Both the position numbers and the translations under genes were made by a program. A stretch of 64,000 nucleotides of DNA from Klebsiella michiganensis (GTDB lineage: Bacteria > Pseudomonadota > Gammaproteobacteria > Enterobacterales > Enterobacteriaceae), in the NCBI RefSeq assembly GCF_002925905.1, contig NZ_PRDB01000001.1, positions 496,001 through 560,000 on the forward strand, read 5' to 3'. Each line of letters opens with the position of its first letter. The first letter of the stretch is position 1. The notes beneath the pieces were generated by a model. It made no database searches, had not been told where the DNA came from, and saw only the letters and a program-made list of their open reading frames with translations. Below are positions 54,453 to 62,709 of this stretch, piece after piece.

Positions 54453-55517
54453 ATGACCGAACTGAAGAACGATCGCTACCTGCGCGCGCTGCTACGCCAG
54501 CCGGTTGATGTCACCCCGGTATGGATGATGCGTCAGGCGGGCCGCTATTTACCGGAATATAAGGCCACCCGCGCCGAGGCGGGCGATTTTATGTCGCTGT
54601 GTAAAAACGCCGAGCTTGCCTGTGAAGTGACGCTGCAGCCGCTGCGCCGCTATAAGCTGGATGCGGCTATCCTCTTCTCGGACATTCTCACCATCCCGGA
54701 TGCGATGGGGCTGGGGCTCTATTTCGAAGCCGGGGAGGGCCCGCGTTTTACCTCACCCATTACCGGCAAAGCGGATGTCGATAAATTACCCGTCCCCGAC
54801 CCGGAAGATGAGCTTGGCTACGTGATGAACGCCGTGCGCACCATCCGCCGTGAGCTGAAGGGAGAAGTGCCGCTGATTGGCTTTTCCGGCAGCCCGTGGA
54901 CGCTGGCGACCTACATGGTGGAAGGCGGCAGCAGCAAAGCGTTTACGGTGATCAAAAAGATGATGTACGCCGAGCCGCAGGCCCTGCACGCGCTGCTCGA
55001 TAAGCTGGCGAAAAGCGTCACGCTGTATCTGAATGCGCAAATCAAAGCGGGCGCGCAGTCGGTGATGATCTTTGATACCTGGGGCGGGGTGCTGACCGGC
55101 CGGGATTATCAGCAGTTCTCGCTCTATTACATGCATAAAATCGTTGATGGGCTGCTGCGTGAGAATGATGGCCGCCGCGTGCCGGTGACGCTGTTTACCA
55201 AAGGCGGCGGGCAGTGGCTGGAAGCGATGGCGGAAACCGGCTGCGATGCGCTGGGGCTCGACTGGACGACCGATATCGCCGATGCGCGGCGTCGCGTCGG
55301 CCATAAAGTCGCCCTGCAGGGCAATATGGATCCCTCGATGCTCTATGCCCCTCCGGCGCGCATCGAAGAAGAGGTGGCGACCATTCTCGCCGGGTTTGGC
55401 CAGGGCGAAGGCCATGTCTTTAACCTTGGGCACGGCATTCATCAGGACGTCGACCCGGAACATGCGGGCGTATTTGTGGAGGCAGTGCACCGGTTGTCGG
55501 CGCCATACCACCGTTAA
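54453..55517 (+). CDS. hemE: Uroporphyrinogen decarboxylase HemE
   Basis: The protein is 354 aa, as in E. coli. It decarboxylates the four acetate side chains of uroporphyrinogen III to coproporphyrinogen III without a cofactor. The substrate-binding [12 protein letters not shown] near 26-37, the Asp of [14 protein letters not shown], and [13 protein letters not shown] are conserved. It is followed by nfi, whose ribosome-binding site overlaps the hemE stop. Confidence 0.97.
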   Translation: MTELKNDRYLRALLRQPVDVTPVWMMRQAGRYLPEYKATRAEAGDFMSLCKNAELACEVTLQPLRRYKLDAAILFSDILTIPDAMGLGLYFEAGEGPRFTSPITGKADVDKLPVPDPEDELGYVMNAVRTIRRELKGEVPLIGFSGSPWTLATYMVEGGSSKAFTVIKKMMYAEPQALHALLDKLAKSVTLYLNAQIKAGAQSVMIFDTWGGVLTGRDYQQFSLYYMHKIVDGLLRENDGRRVPVTLFTKGGGQWLEAMAETGCDALGLDWTTDIADARRRVGHKVALQGNMDPSMLYAPPARIEEEVATILAGFGQGEGHVFNLGHGIHQDVDPEHAGVFVEAVHRLSAPYHR

Positions 55518-55526
55518 GGAGTGAAT

Positions 55527-56198
55527 ATGGATTTGTCATCGCTACGCACCAAGCAGCTCAGCCTGGCGGCATCGGTTGAACGAGGCGATCGGCTGGACCA
55601 GGATCCGCCGACGCTGATCGGCGGAGCGGATGTTGGATTTGAGCAAGAGGGAGAGGTGACCCGGGCGGCGATGGTGCTGCTGAGCTATCCGTCCCTGGAG
55701 CTGGTGGAGTATCAGGTCGCGCGCGTCGCGACCACGATGCCCTATATCCCCGGCTTCCTCTCCTTTCGCGAAACCCCCGCGCTGCTGGCGGCCTGGGAGC
55801 AGCTTTCGCAGAAGCCAAATCTCTTATTTGTTGATGGCCACGGTATTTCCCACCCGCGCCGCCTCGGCGTCGCCAGCCATTTTGGTCTGCTGGTGGATGT
55901 GCCGACCATCGGCGTGGCGAAAAAACGGCTGTGCGGTAAGTTCGAGCCGCTGGGCGATGAGCCCGGCGCGCTGGCGCCGTTGTTAGATAAAGGCGAGCAG
56001 CTGGCGTGGGTTTTGCGCAGTAAAACGCGCTGTAATCCCCTGTTTGTGAGTACCGGGCACCGCGTGGGCCTGGATAGCGCGCTGATGTGGGTGGAGCGCT
56101 GCCTGAAAGGCTACCGCCTGCCTGAACCGACGCGCTGGGCTGATGCCGTGGCGTCCCGGCGTCCGGCGTTTGTGCGTTGGCAAGCAAATCACGACTGA
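55527..56198 (+). CDS. nfi: Endonuclease V (deoxyinosine 3' endonuclease) Nfi
   Basis: The protein is 223 aa, the E. coli length. It nicks DNA at the second phosphodiester 3' of deoxyinosine and starts alternative excision repair of deaminated adenine. Catalytic acidic residues follow the family pattern: D in GGADVGFE (about 35), E in SFRE (about 89) and D in [11 protein letters not shown] (about 110). ATG 55527 is chosen over a GTG at 55521, which would fall on the ribosome-binding site AGGAG. Confidence 0.96.
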   Translation: MDLSSLRTKQLSLAASVERGDRLDQDPPTLIGGADVGFEQEGEVTRAAMVLLSYPSLELVEYQVARVATTMPYIPGFLSFRETPALLAAWEQLSQKPNLLFVDGHGISHPRRLGVASHFGLLVDVPTIGVAKKRLCGKFEPLGDEPGALAPLLDKGEQLAWVLRSKTRCNPLFVSTGHRVGLDSALMWVERCLKGYRLPEPTRWADAVASRRPAFVRWQANHD

Positions 56199-56240
56199 TT
56201 CAGGTACACTGCGGCTAATTTCTGACTTCGAGATTTCATC

Positions 56241-56831
56241 ATGTTACAAAACCCGATTCATCTGCGTCTGGAGAAGCTGGAAAGCTGGCAGCACGTGACC
56301 TTTATGGCCTGCCTGTGCGAGCGGATGTACCCCAACTACGCCATGTTCTGTCAGCAAACTGAGTTCGCCGATGGCCAGCTTTATCGCCGTATTCTCGATC
56401 TGATCTGGGAAACGCTGACGGTAAAAGATGCGAAGGTGAATTTCGACAGCCAACTGGAAAAGCTGGAAGAGGCGATTCCGGCCGCTGATGATTACGACCT
56501 GTACGGCGTCTATCCGGCCATTGATGCCTGCGTGGCCTTGAGTGAGCTGATTCATTCGCGGCTGAGCGGCGAAACGCTCGAACATGCTATTGAAGTCAGC
56601 AAGAGCTCGATCACCACCGTTGCGATGCTGGAAATGACCCAGGCTGGTCGCGAAATGACCGACGAAGAGCTCAAGGAAAACCCGGCAGTCGAACAAGAAT
56701 GGGATATTCAGTGGGAGATTTTCCGTCTTCTGGCCGACTGCGAAGAACGCGATATTGAACTGATCAAAGGGCTGCGTGCAGACCTTCGCGAGGCCGGTGA
56801 GAGCAATATTGGTATAAATTTTCAGCAATGA
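56241..56831 (+). CDS. yjaG: DUF416 family protein YjaG
   Basis: The protein is 196 aa, the length of E. coli YjaG. It is a soluble, acidic, helical protein with no signal peptide or membrane segment. The family is widespread in gammaproteobacteria, and its function is not established. The N-terminus QNPIHLRLEKLESWQHVTFMACLCERMYPNY-like sequence is the family hallmark. It lies between nfi and hupA as in E. coli. Confidence 0.92.
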   Translation: MLQNPIHLRLEKLESWQHVTFMACLCERMYPNYAMFCQQTEFADGQLYRRILDLIWETLTVKDAKVNFDSQLEKLEEAIPAADDYDLYGVYPAIDACVALSELIHSRLSGETLEHAIEVSKSSITTVAMLEMTQAGREMTDEELKENPAVEQEWDIQWEIFRLLADCEERDIELIKGLRADLREAGESNIGINFQQ

Positions 56832-56884
56832 GACCAGAAAACGTGATTTACCGCCTGAATTGTAGCGTCTGAAGGCTTCCATTC

Positions 56885-56915
56885 CGCCCCCCGTCTGGTC
56901 TACATTTGGGGGGCG
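56885..56915. other. GC-rich hairpin between yjaG and hupA
   Basis: CGCCCCCC pairs with GGGGGGCG around a 15-base loop and is followed on the plus strand by AAAAAA rather than T's. It may still end yjaG transcription weakly or insulate hupA, whose promoter must lie between here and 57018. Confidence 0.5.
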
Positions 56916-57017
56916 AAAAAACGTGGCTATCGGTGCGTGTATGCAGGAGAGTGCTTTTCAGGCATTTCCGTCGCACTCGATGCTTAGCAAGCGATAAACA
57001 CATTGTAAGGATAACTT

Positions 57018-57290
57018 ATGAACAAGACTCAACTGATTGATGTAATTGCGGACAAAGCTGACCTGTCCAAAGCACAGGCGAAAGCTGCCCTGGAATCTAC
57101 CCTGGCTGCAATTACCGAGTCTCTGAAAGAAGGTGATGCTGTTCAACTGGTTGGTTTCGGTACCTTCAAAGTGAACCACCGCGCTGAGCGTACTGGCCGC
57201 AACCCGCAGACCGGTAATGAAATCAAAATCGCCGCAGCAAACGTACCGGCATTTGTTTCTGGTAAAGCTCTGAAAGACGCAGTTAAGTAA
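57018..57290 (+). CDS. hupA: DNA-binding protein HU-alpha
   Basis: The protein is 90 aa. HU is a nucleoid protein that bends and compacts DNA as an alpha-beta heterodimer. The N-terminal [14 protein letters not shown] and the beta-arm [14 protein letters not shown] with the intercalating proline are typical of HU-alpha. Codon use is highly biased, as expected for an abundant protein. AAGGA precedes the start. yjaH begins 6 bases after the stop. Confidence 0.98.
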   Translation: MNKTQLIDVIADKADLSKAQAKAALESTLAAITESLKEGDAVQLVGFGTFKVNHRAERTGRNPQTGNEIKIAAANVPAFVSGKALKDAVK

Positions 57291-57296
57291 GACCGC

Positions 57297-57995
57297 GTGG
57301 CAGTGTACAGTTTTATCGAAGGGGCTTGTCGGCCCCTTTTGTCTACCTGGCGCCGCACGCTGGCGCTGGTAGGCGTATTGCTGCTCACTGCCTGCAGCCA
57401 TGATTCCTCTCTCCCGCCGTTTACCGCCAGCGGATATGCGGATAACCAGGGGGCGATGCGTATCTGGCGCAAAGATTCTAACGGCGAGGTCCATCTCCTT
57501 GCCGCCTTCAGTCCATGGCGTCATGGTAATACTTCGACCAGCGAGTACCGCTGGCAGGATGGCCAGCTCGCGCTGATTGAACTCAACGTCTACGGTAAAC
57601 CGCCGGAACATATTCGCGCCCGGTTTGATGCGCAGGGCGAACTCAGCTTTATGCAGCGTGAAATCGATGGGCAGAAGCAGCAGCTTTCCAGCGATCAGGT
57701 CGCGCTATACCGCTATCGCGCTGAGCAAATACGCCAGACCAGCGACGCTCTGCGTCAGGGACGCGTTATGCTGCGCCAGGGGCGCTGGCATGCCAACAGG
57801 ACGGTGACCACCTGTGAAGGTCAGACCGTGAAGCCTGACCTCGATACGCAGGCGCTGGCGCATATTGAGCGACGCCAGAATCACTCATCCATTGAGGTCA
57901 GCGTGGCGTGGCTGGAAGCGCCTGAAGGCTCTCAGCTGCTGCTGGTGGCAAACGAAGATTTCTGCACCTGGCAGCCGACAGAAAAAAGCTTCTGA
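57297..57995 (+). CDS. yjaH: DUF1481 lipoprotein YjaH
   Basis: The protein is 232 aa (E. coli 231). A signal peptide ends in a lipobox LTAC (Cys 33), so a lipoprotein is predicted; the residue after Cys is Ser, which favours outer-membrane sorting. The first part SFIEGACRPLLSTWRRTLALVG equals E. coli YjaH in my memory. Function unknown. The start is GTG 57297, close behind hupA, suggesting read-through from hupA. It is convergent with zraP. Confidence 0.88.
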   Translation: MAVYSFIEGACRPLLSTWRRTLALVGVLLLTACSHDSSLPPFTASGYADNQGAMRIWRKDSNGEVHLLAAFSPWRHGNTSTSEYRWQDGQLALIELNVYGKPPEHIRARFDAQGELSFMQREIDGQKQQLSSDQVALYRYRAEQIRQTSDALRQGRVMLRQGRWHANRTVTTCEGQTVKPDLDTQALAHIERRQNHSSIEVSVAWLEAPEGSQLLLVANEDFCTWQPTEKSF

Positions 57996-57998
57996 GCC

Positions 57999-58433
57999 TT
58001 ACCAGTGGCTCATCCCCATATGACCGCGGCCTCCGCCGCAGATCCCTGGTCCCATACCCACACCGCGAGAAATACCCGCCTGCGCTAATGCGAGATCGAA
58101 CTTAACCCGCTGCTGGGCCAGCTGTTGACCGATAACCTCCATCTCCTGGGCAATGGATTCGACTTTCGCGCTGTCAGGCTTATCCGCGGTTAACAGCGCA
58201 TGGTATTCGTAGCGTTTTGATTGAAGCTGCTGACGTAAAACGCGGGTTTGTTCATAGAAATCGTTATGCAGCTTCCGGGCAGTGGCCTGCTGATCGGCGG
58301 TGAGCTGGCTGTAGCCCTGGGGGCCCATTCCGCTGCCGTTATTCCAGTGGTGCCTTGCCCAGGCTGAACTGCTACCGAAAGTCAGCGCGGCGAGGGCAAT
58401 CAGCGTCAGCGTCATTTTTTTGTTCCGTTTCAT
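57999..58433 (-). CDS. zraP: Zinc-resistance-associated periplasmic protein ZraP
   Basis: The protein is 144 aa (E. coli 141). A Sec signal peptide is cleaved after about residue 26 (SSAWA-RHH). The mature protein is a CpxP/Spy-like helical chaperone with zinc-binding His-rich ends (RHHWNNG, and GICGGGRGHMGMSHW, whose Cys and His residues bind zinc). In E. coli it restrains ZraS. It is divergent from zraSR and has its own sigma-54 promoter. Confidence 0.95.
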   Translation of the reverse strand: MKRNKKMTLTLIALAALTFGSSSAWARHHWNNGSGMGPQGYSQLTADQQATARKLHNDFYEQTRVLRQQLQSKRYEYHALLTADKPDSAKVESIAQEMEVIGQQLAQQRVKFDLALAQAGISRGVGMGPGICGGGRGHMGMSHW

Positions 58434-58469
58434 AGTTTATTCTCCTGGCTTATGGTTTCTCAATGATTT

Positions 58470-58484
58470 GCATCTTCTGTGCCA
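58470..58484 (-). promoter_or_regulatory. Sigma-54 promoter of zraP
   Basis: On the minus strand TGGCACAGAAGATGC has GG and GC 10 bases apart, a close match to the -24/-12 consensus. It is 36 bases upstream of the zraP start. Confidence 0.88.
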
Positions 58485-58538
58485 GAATGGAAAGGCCGCA
58501 GGATATCGGGCATTGAGCACCTTCCAGCCAGACGAGAG

Positions 58539-58587
58539 CGAGTAAAAATGACTCGCGGTCAAGGAGGCTGCGGGTCATTTTTACTCG
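58539..58587. promoter_or_regulatory. ZraR enhancer: perfect 14-bp inverted repeat
   Basis: CGAGTAAAAATGAC (58539-58552) is repeated in inverse as GTCATTTTTACTCG (58574-58587), with 21 bases between. It lies between the two divergent sigma-54 promoters, where bound ZraR can activate both, as known for the E. coli zraP-zraSR region. Confidence 0.85.
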
Positions 58588-58636
58588 ATCGCCTTCCCGG
58601 TTTGCGCATGAGAAGCGGTTAGACGGGACGGAAAAA

Positions 58637-58651
58637 TGGCATGATTTCTGC
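58637..58651 (+). promoter_or_regulatory. Sigma-54 promoter of zraSR
   Basis: TGGCATGATTTCTGC has GG at 58638-58639 and GC at 58650-58651, 10 bases apart, as required for -24/-12 elements. It lies 34 bases before the zraS start. Confidence 0.85.
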
Positions 58652-58685
58652 TGAGCGATACGGTGTCTGAGGAAAGGGAGTTGTC

Positions 58686-60074
58686 ATGAACGCGATGCGG
58701 TTGTCTAAGGATTCCGTCGCCGTCTGGCTGAGCTGGTTGTTAACCGGCCTTATCTTGCTGCTGGTGTGCCTGTTCTCTGCGTTAATCGTGCGTGATTATG
58801 GCCGTGAAAATGAAGCCGCGCGCCAGACTATCCAGGAAAAGGGCAGCGTGCTGATTCGCGCCCTTGAGTCCGGCGCCCGGGTGGGCATGGGAATGCGTAT
58901 GCATCATTCCCAACTGCAGGCGTTGCTGGAGGAGATGGCCTGGCAGCCAGGCGTGCTGTGGTTCGCTGTGACGGATGAGAGCGGTAAAATCATTGCCCAT
59001 AGCGACCCGCAGCGGGTTGGTGAGTCGCTCTACTCTGCCAGCACTCTGCGTGAGCTGAATATTGGGAGCGAGGAGCGCTGGCGCCGGCTCGAAAAACCGG
59101 AACCGGCGCTGGAGATTTATCGTCAATTTCGCCCGCTTAACGGCGGCGGGCATCATATGCGCATGATGATGCGTCGCGAAGCTGCCGGGCTACGTACCCA
59201 GGCTCCCCAGGTTATTTTTATTGCTTTTGATACCCGCGAGCTGGATGCCGACCATGCCCGTAGCCTGCGTAATATGGTTATCATGCTCTGCGCGGCGGGC
59301 GTAGTGATGGCGGCAACGTTGCTGGCGCAGTTCTGGTTCCGCCGCTATCAACGTTCGCGCAAGCAGTTGCAGGAGGCGACGGCGCGTAAAGAAAAGCTGG
59401 TGGCGCTTGGTCATCTGGCCGCGGGCGTCGCCCATGAGATCCGCAACCCGCTGTCATCTATAAAAGGGCTGGCAAAGTATTTTGCCGAGCGAACCCCAGC
59501 CGATGGCGAAGCGCATCAGCTGGCCCAGGTGATGGCGAAGGAAGCCGATCGCCTGAACAGGGTCGTCAGCGAGCTGCTGGAACTGGTGCGTCCGGCGCAT
59601 TTAACGTATCAATCGGTTGATTTGAATGACGTGATTACGCACTCGCTTCAGCTAATTAGCCAGGATGCCGCCAGCCGGGCAATAACGCTCGCGTTCACCG
59701 CGCAGCCCGCGCTATGCCGCATTCAGGCCGATCCGGATCGTTTGAAACAGGTGCTGCTGAACCTTTATCTCAATGCCGTCCACGCTATTGGCCGCGATGG
59801 CGTGATTACGGTGGCGGTGAGGGAATGCGGCGACGGGCGAGTAAAGGTGAGCGTTGCGGACAGCGGCAAGGGGATGACGGCGGAACAGCTACAGGCCATT
59901 TTTACCCCGTACTTCACGACCAAGGCCGACGGCACCGGGCTGGGCCTGGCGGTGGTGCAGAACATTGTCGAGCAGCACGGCGGAACGATTCACGCCGAGA
60001 GCGCCCCCGGCGAAGGCGCGCTATTTACTCTCTATTTGCCGGTCAACGGGCAACAAAAGGATGAACAAGGATGA
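58686..60074 (+). CDS. zraS: Sensor histidine kinase ZraS
   Basis: The protein is 462 aa (E. coli 465). TM helices at about 14-36 and 197-218 enclose a periplasmic sensor domain with a Met/His-rich patch (GMGMRMHHSQ, and GGGHHMRMMMRRE at about 153-164) that may bind zinc. The kinase core has H250 in AHEIRNPLSS and N, G1 and G2 boxes (VLLNLYLNAV, DSGKGM, GTGLGLAVV). It responds to zinc or envelope stress and phosphorylates ZraR. Overlaps zraR by 4 bases. Confidence 0.96.
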   Translation: MNAMRLSKDSVAVWLSWLLTGLILLLVCLFSALIVRDYGRENEAARQTIQEKGSVLIRALESGARVGMGMRMHHSQLQALLEEMAWQPGVLWFAVTDESGKIIAHSDPQRVGESLYSASTLRELNIGSEERWRRLEKPEPALEIYRQFRPLNGGGHHMRMMMRREAAGLRTQAPQVIFIAFDTRELDADHARSLRNMVIMLCAAGVVMAATLLAQFWFRRYQRSRKQLQEATARKEKLVALGHLAAGVAHEIRNPLSSIKGLAKYFAERTPADGEAHQLAQVMAKEADRLNRVVSELLELVRPAHLTYQSVDLNDVITHSLQLISQDAASRAITLAFTAQPALCRIQADPDRLKQVLLNLYLNAVHAIGRDGVITVAVRECGDGRVKVSVADSGKGMTAEQLQAIFTPYFTTKADGTGLGLAVVQNIVEQHGGTIHAESAPGEGALFTLYLPVNGQQKDEQG

Positions 60075-61405
60075 GTGGCGAGCAGATCGATATTCTGGTG
60101 GTGGACGATGACATTAGCCACTGCACTATCTTACAGGCGCTGTTGCGGGGCTGGGGATACCGGGTTGCGCTGGCCTACAACGGTGTACAGGCGCTGGAAC
60201 AGGTGCGCCAGACGGTGTTTGATCTGGTGCTTTGCGATATCCGCATGGCCGAGATGGACGGCATCGAAACGCTGAAAGAGATCAAAACCTGGAATCCGTC
60301 GATTCCGGTATTGATCATGACCGCATACTCCAGCGTCGATACCGCCGTGGAGGCGCTGAAATCCGGTGCGCTGGACTACCTGATTAAGCCGCTGGACTTT
60401 GACAAGCTGCAGCAGACGCTGTCTGAGGCGTTGGCCCATACGCGGCTGAGCGAGTCACCCGTCGCGGGTAGTCCCCCCGCGGCCCAGTTTGGCATGGTGG
60501 GCGATAGCCCGGCGATGCGGGCGCTGCTGAATAATATTGCCCTGGTTGCCCCCTCTGATGCGACGGTATTAATTCACGGCGAGTCGGGCACCGGGAAAGA
60601 GCTGGTCGCGCGGGCGCTGCACGCCAGCAGCGCCCGCAGCCGCAGGCCGCTGGTGATCCTCAACTGTGCCGCACTCAACGAGTCGTTGCTGGAGTCGGAG
60701 CTGTTTGGTCACGAGAAAGGCGCCTTTACCGGCGCGGACAAACGGCGAGAAGGGCGTTTTGTTGAAGCGGACGGCGGTACGCTCTTTCTCGATGAGATTG
60801 GCGATATTTCACCGCTGATGCAGGTGCGCCTGCTGCGGGCGATTCAGGAGCGTGAAGTGCAGCGCGTGGGCAGCAATCAGACCCTTTCGGTAGATGTACG
60901 GCTAATTGCCGCCACCCACCGGGATTTAGCTGAAGAGGTCAGCGCCGGACGTTTTCGTCAGGATCTCTACTATCGCCTGAACGTCGTGACTATCGATATG
61001 CCGCCGCTGCGTCAGCGCAAGGAGGATATCCCTCAGCTGGCGCGCTATTTCCTGCAGCGTTATGCCGAGCGTAACCGCAAAGCGGTGCAGGGGTTTACGC
61101 CGCAGGCGATGGACTTACTGATTCACTACGCATGGCCGGGGAATATTCGCGAACTGGAAAATGCGGTAGAGCGGGCGGTGGTCCTGCTGACCGGAGAGTA
61201 TATCTCGGAACGCGAGCTGCCGCTGGCGATTGCCGGTACGTCGGTTTCGGACGCGCCGCACGGCGAGGATATTATTCAGCCGCTGGTGGAAGTCGAGAAA
61301 GAAGCGATCCTGGTGGCGCTCGAAAAAACGGGCGGCAACAAAACTGAAGCCGCCCGTCAGCTGGGCATTACGCGCAAAACGCTGCTGGCAAAGCTCAGCC
61401 GTTAG
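60071..61405 (+). CDS. zraR: Sigma-54-dependent response regulator ZraR
   Basis: The protein is 444 aa (E. coli 441). The receiver domain (1-120) has phospho-acceptor D56; the AAA+ domain has Walker A GESGTGKE at 170-177, the sigma-54 contact loop GAFTGA at 217-222 and Walker B GGTLFLDEIG at 235-244; a Fis-type helix-turn-helix ends the protein (NKTEAARQLGITRKTLLAKL). It activates zraP and zraSR from the inverted-repeat enhancer. It is convergent with purD, and the stop codons overlap. Confidence 0.97.
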   Translation: MSGEQIDILVVDDDISHCTILQALLRGWGYRVALAYNGVQALEQVRQTVFDLVLCDIRMAEMDGIETLKEIKTWNPSIPVLIMTAYSSVDTAVEALKSGALDYLIKPLDFDKLQQTLSEALAHTRLSESPVAGSPPAAQFGMVGDSPAMRALLNNIALVAPSDATVLIHGESGTGKELVARALHASSARSRRPLVILNCAALNESLLESELFGHEKGAFTGADKRREGRFVEADGGTLFLDEIGDISPLMQVRLLRAIQEREVQRVGSNQTLSVDVRLIAATHRDLAEEVSAGRFRQDLYYRLNVVTIDMPPLRQRKEDIPQLARYFLQRYAERNRKAVQGFTPQAMDLLIHYAWPGNIRELENAVERAVVLLTGEYISERELPLAIAGTSVSDAPHGEDIIQPLVEVEKEAILVALEKTGGNKTEAARQLGITRKTLLAKLSR

Positions 61406-62694
61406 CTGTTTTGCTCACGCTCAATAGCGCGCCAGCCGATGTCGTTACGGCTAAAGCTGCCGTCCCAGCGGATATCGCTCATCAGGGCGTAAGCGCGCTT
61501 TTGCGCTTCAGCGACGGTGTGACCCAGCGCGGTAGCGCAGAGCACCCGGCCGCCGCTGGTCAGCACGCGATCGTCATCAGCGAGTCTGGTACCGGCGTGG
61601 AAGACCTTGCCGTCAGCCGCTTCTTCCAGCGGCAGGCCGTGGATCTCATCACCGGTACTGTAGTTGCCCGGATAGCCACCGGCGGCGATCACCACGCCCA
61701 GCGAGGCGCGTTCGTCCCACTCGGAGGTTTTCTCATTCAGCTTGCCGTCGCAGGCGGCGAGGCACAGATCTACCAGATCCGATTTCATGCGCAGCATGAT
61801 CGGCTGGGTTTCCGGATCGCCAAAGCGGCAGTTGAACTCGATAACCTTCGGGTTTCCCTGTTTATCGATCATCAGGCCCGCATAGAGGAAACCGGTGTAG
61901 GTGTTCCCTTCCGCTGCCATACCTTTTACGGTTGGCCAGATAATGCGTTCCATGGTGCGCTGGTGAACCTCATCGGTTACCACCGGCGCCGGTGAGTAAG
62001 CGCCCATACCGCCCGTGTTCGGGCCGGTATCGCCATTGCCCACGCGTTTATGATCCTGGCTGGTGGCCATCGGCAGGACGTGCTCGCCGTCGACCATCAC
62101 GATAAAGCTCGCCTCTTCGCCGTCGAGGAACTCTTCAATGACGATGCGGTGTCCGGCGTCGCCAAAGGCGTTACCTGCCAGCATGTCGTGAACGGCGGCT
62201 TCCGCTTCTTCCAGCGTCATGGCGACAATCACGCCCTTGCCGGCGGCCAGGCCGTCGGCCTTGATGACGATCGGCGCGCCTTTCTCACGCAGGTACGCCA
62301 GCGCGGGCTCGACTTCGGTGAAGTTCTGGTATTCCGCCGTCGGGATGTTATGACGCGCGAGGAAATCTTTGGTGAAGGCTTTGGAGCCTTCAAGCTGCGC
62401 CGCGCCTTCCGTTGGGCCGAAGATTTTCAGCCCTGCGGCACGGAACGCATCGACAACGCCAATTACCAGCGGCGCTTCCGGGCCAACGATGGTCAGGTCA
62501 ATCTTCTCGCTTTGCGCAAAGCTCAGCAGCGCCGGAATATCGGTGACGCCGATAGCCACGTTCTGCAGCGCCGGTTCCAGCGCGGTGCCCGCGTTACCCG
62601 GGGCGACAAAAACGGTATCAACCTGCGGTGACTGTGCGGCCTTCCAGGCCAGCGCGTGTTCGCGTCCGCCGTTGCCAATAACTAATACTTTCAT
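61402..62694 (-). CDS. purD: Phosphoribosylamine-glycine ligase PurD
   Basis: The protein is 430 aa (E. coli 429). It joins phosphoribosylamine and glycine with ATP to GAR, the second step of purine synthesis. ATP-grasp features are visible: IGNGGREHAL at the N-terminus, the VIKADGLAAGKGVIVA phosphate-binding loop, and EFNCRFGDPETQ metal ligands. It follows purH in the purHD operon with a 15-base gap. Confidence 0.98.
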   Translation of the reverse strand: MKVLVIGNGGREHALAWKAAQSPQVDTVFVAPGNAGTALEPALQNVAIGVTDIPALLSFAQSEKIDLTIVGPEAPLVIGVVDAFRAAGLKIFGPTEGAAQLEGSKAFTKDFLARHNIPTAEYQNFTEVEPALAYLREKGAPIVIKADGLAAGKGVIVAMTLEEAEAAVHDMLAGNAFGDAGHRIVIEEFLDGEEASFIVMVDGEHVLPMATSQDHKRVGNGDTGPNTGGMGAYSPAPVVTDEVHQRTMERIIWPTVKGMAAEGNTYTGFLYAGLMIDKQGNPKVIEFNCRFGDPETQPIMLRMKSDLVDLCLAACDGKLNEKTSEWDERASLGVVIAAGGYPGNYSTGDEIHGLPLEEAADGKVFHAGTRLADDDRVLTSGGRVLCATALGHTVAEAQKRAYALMSDIRWDGSFSRNDIGWRAIEREQNS

Positions 62695-62709
62695 CGTCTG
62701 CTCCGTGAA

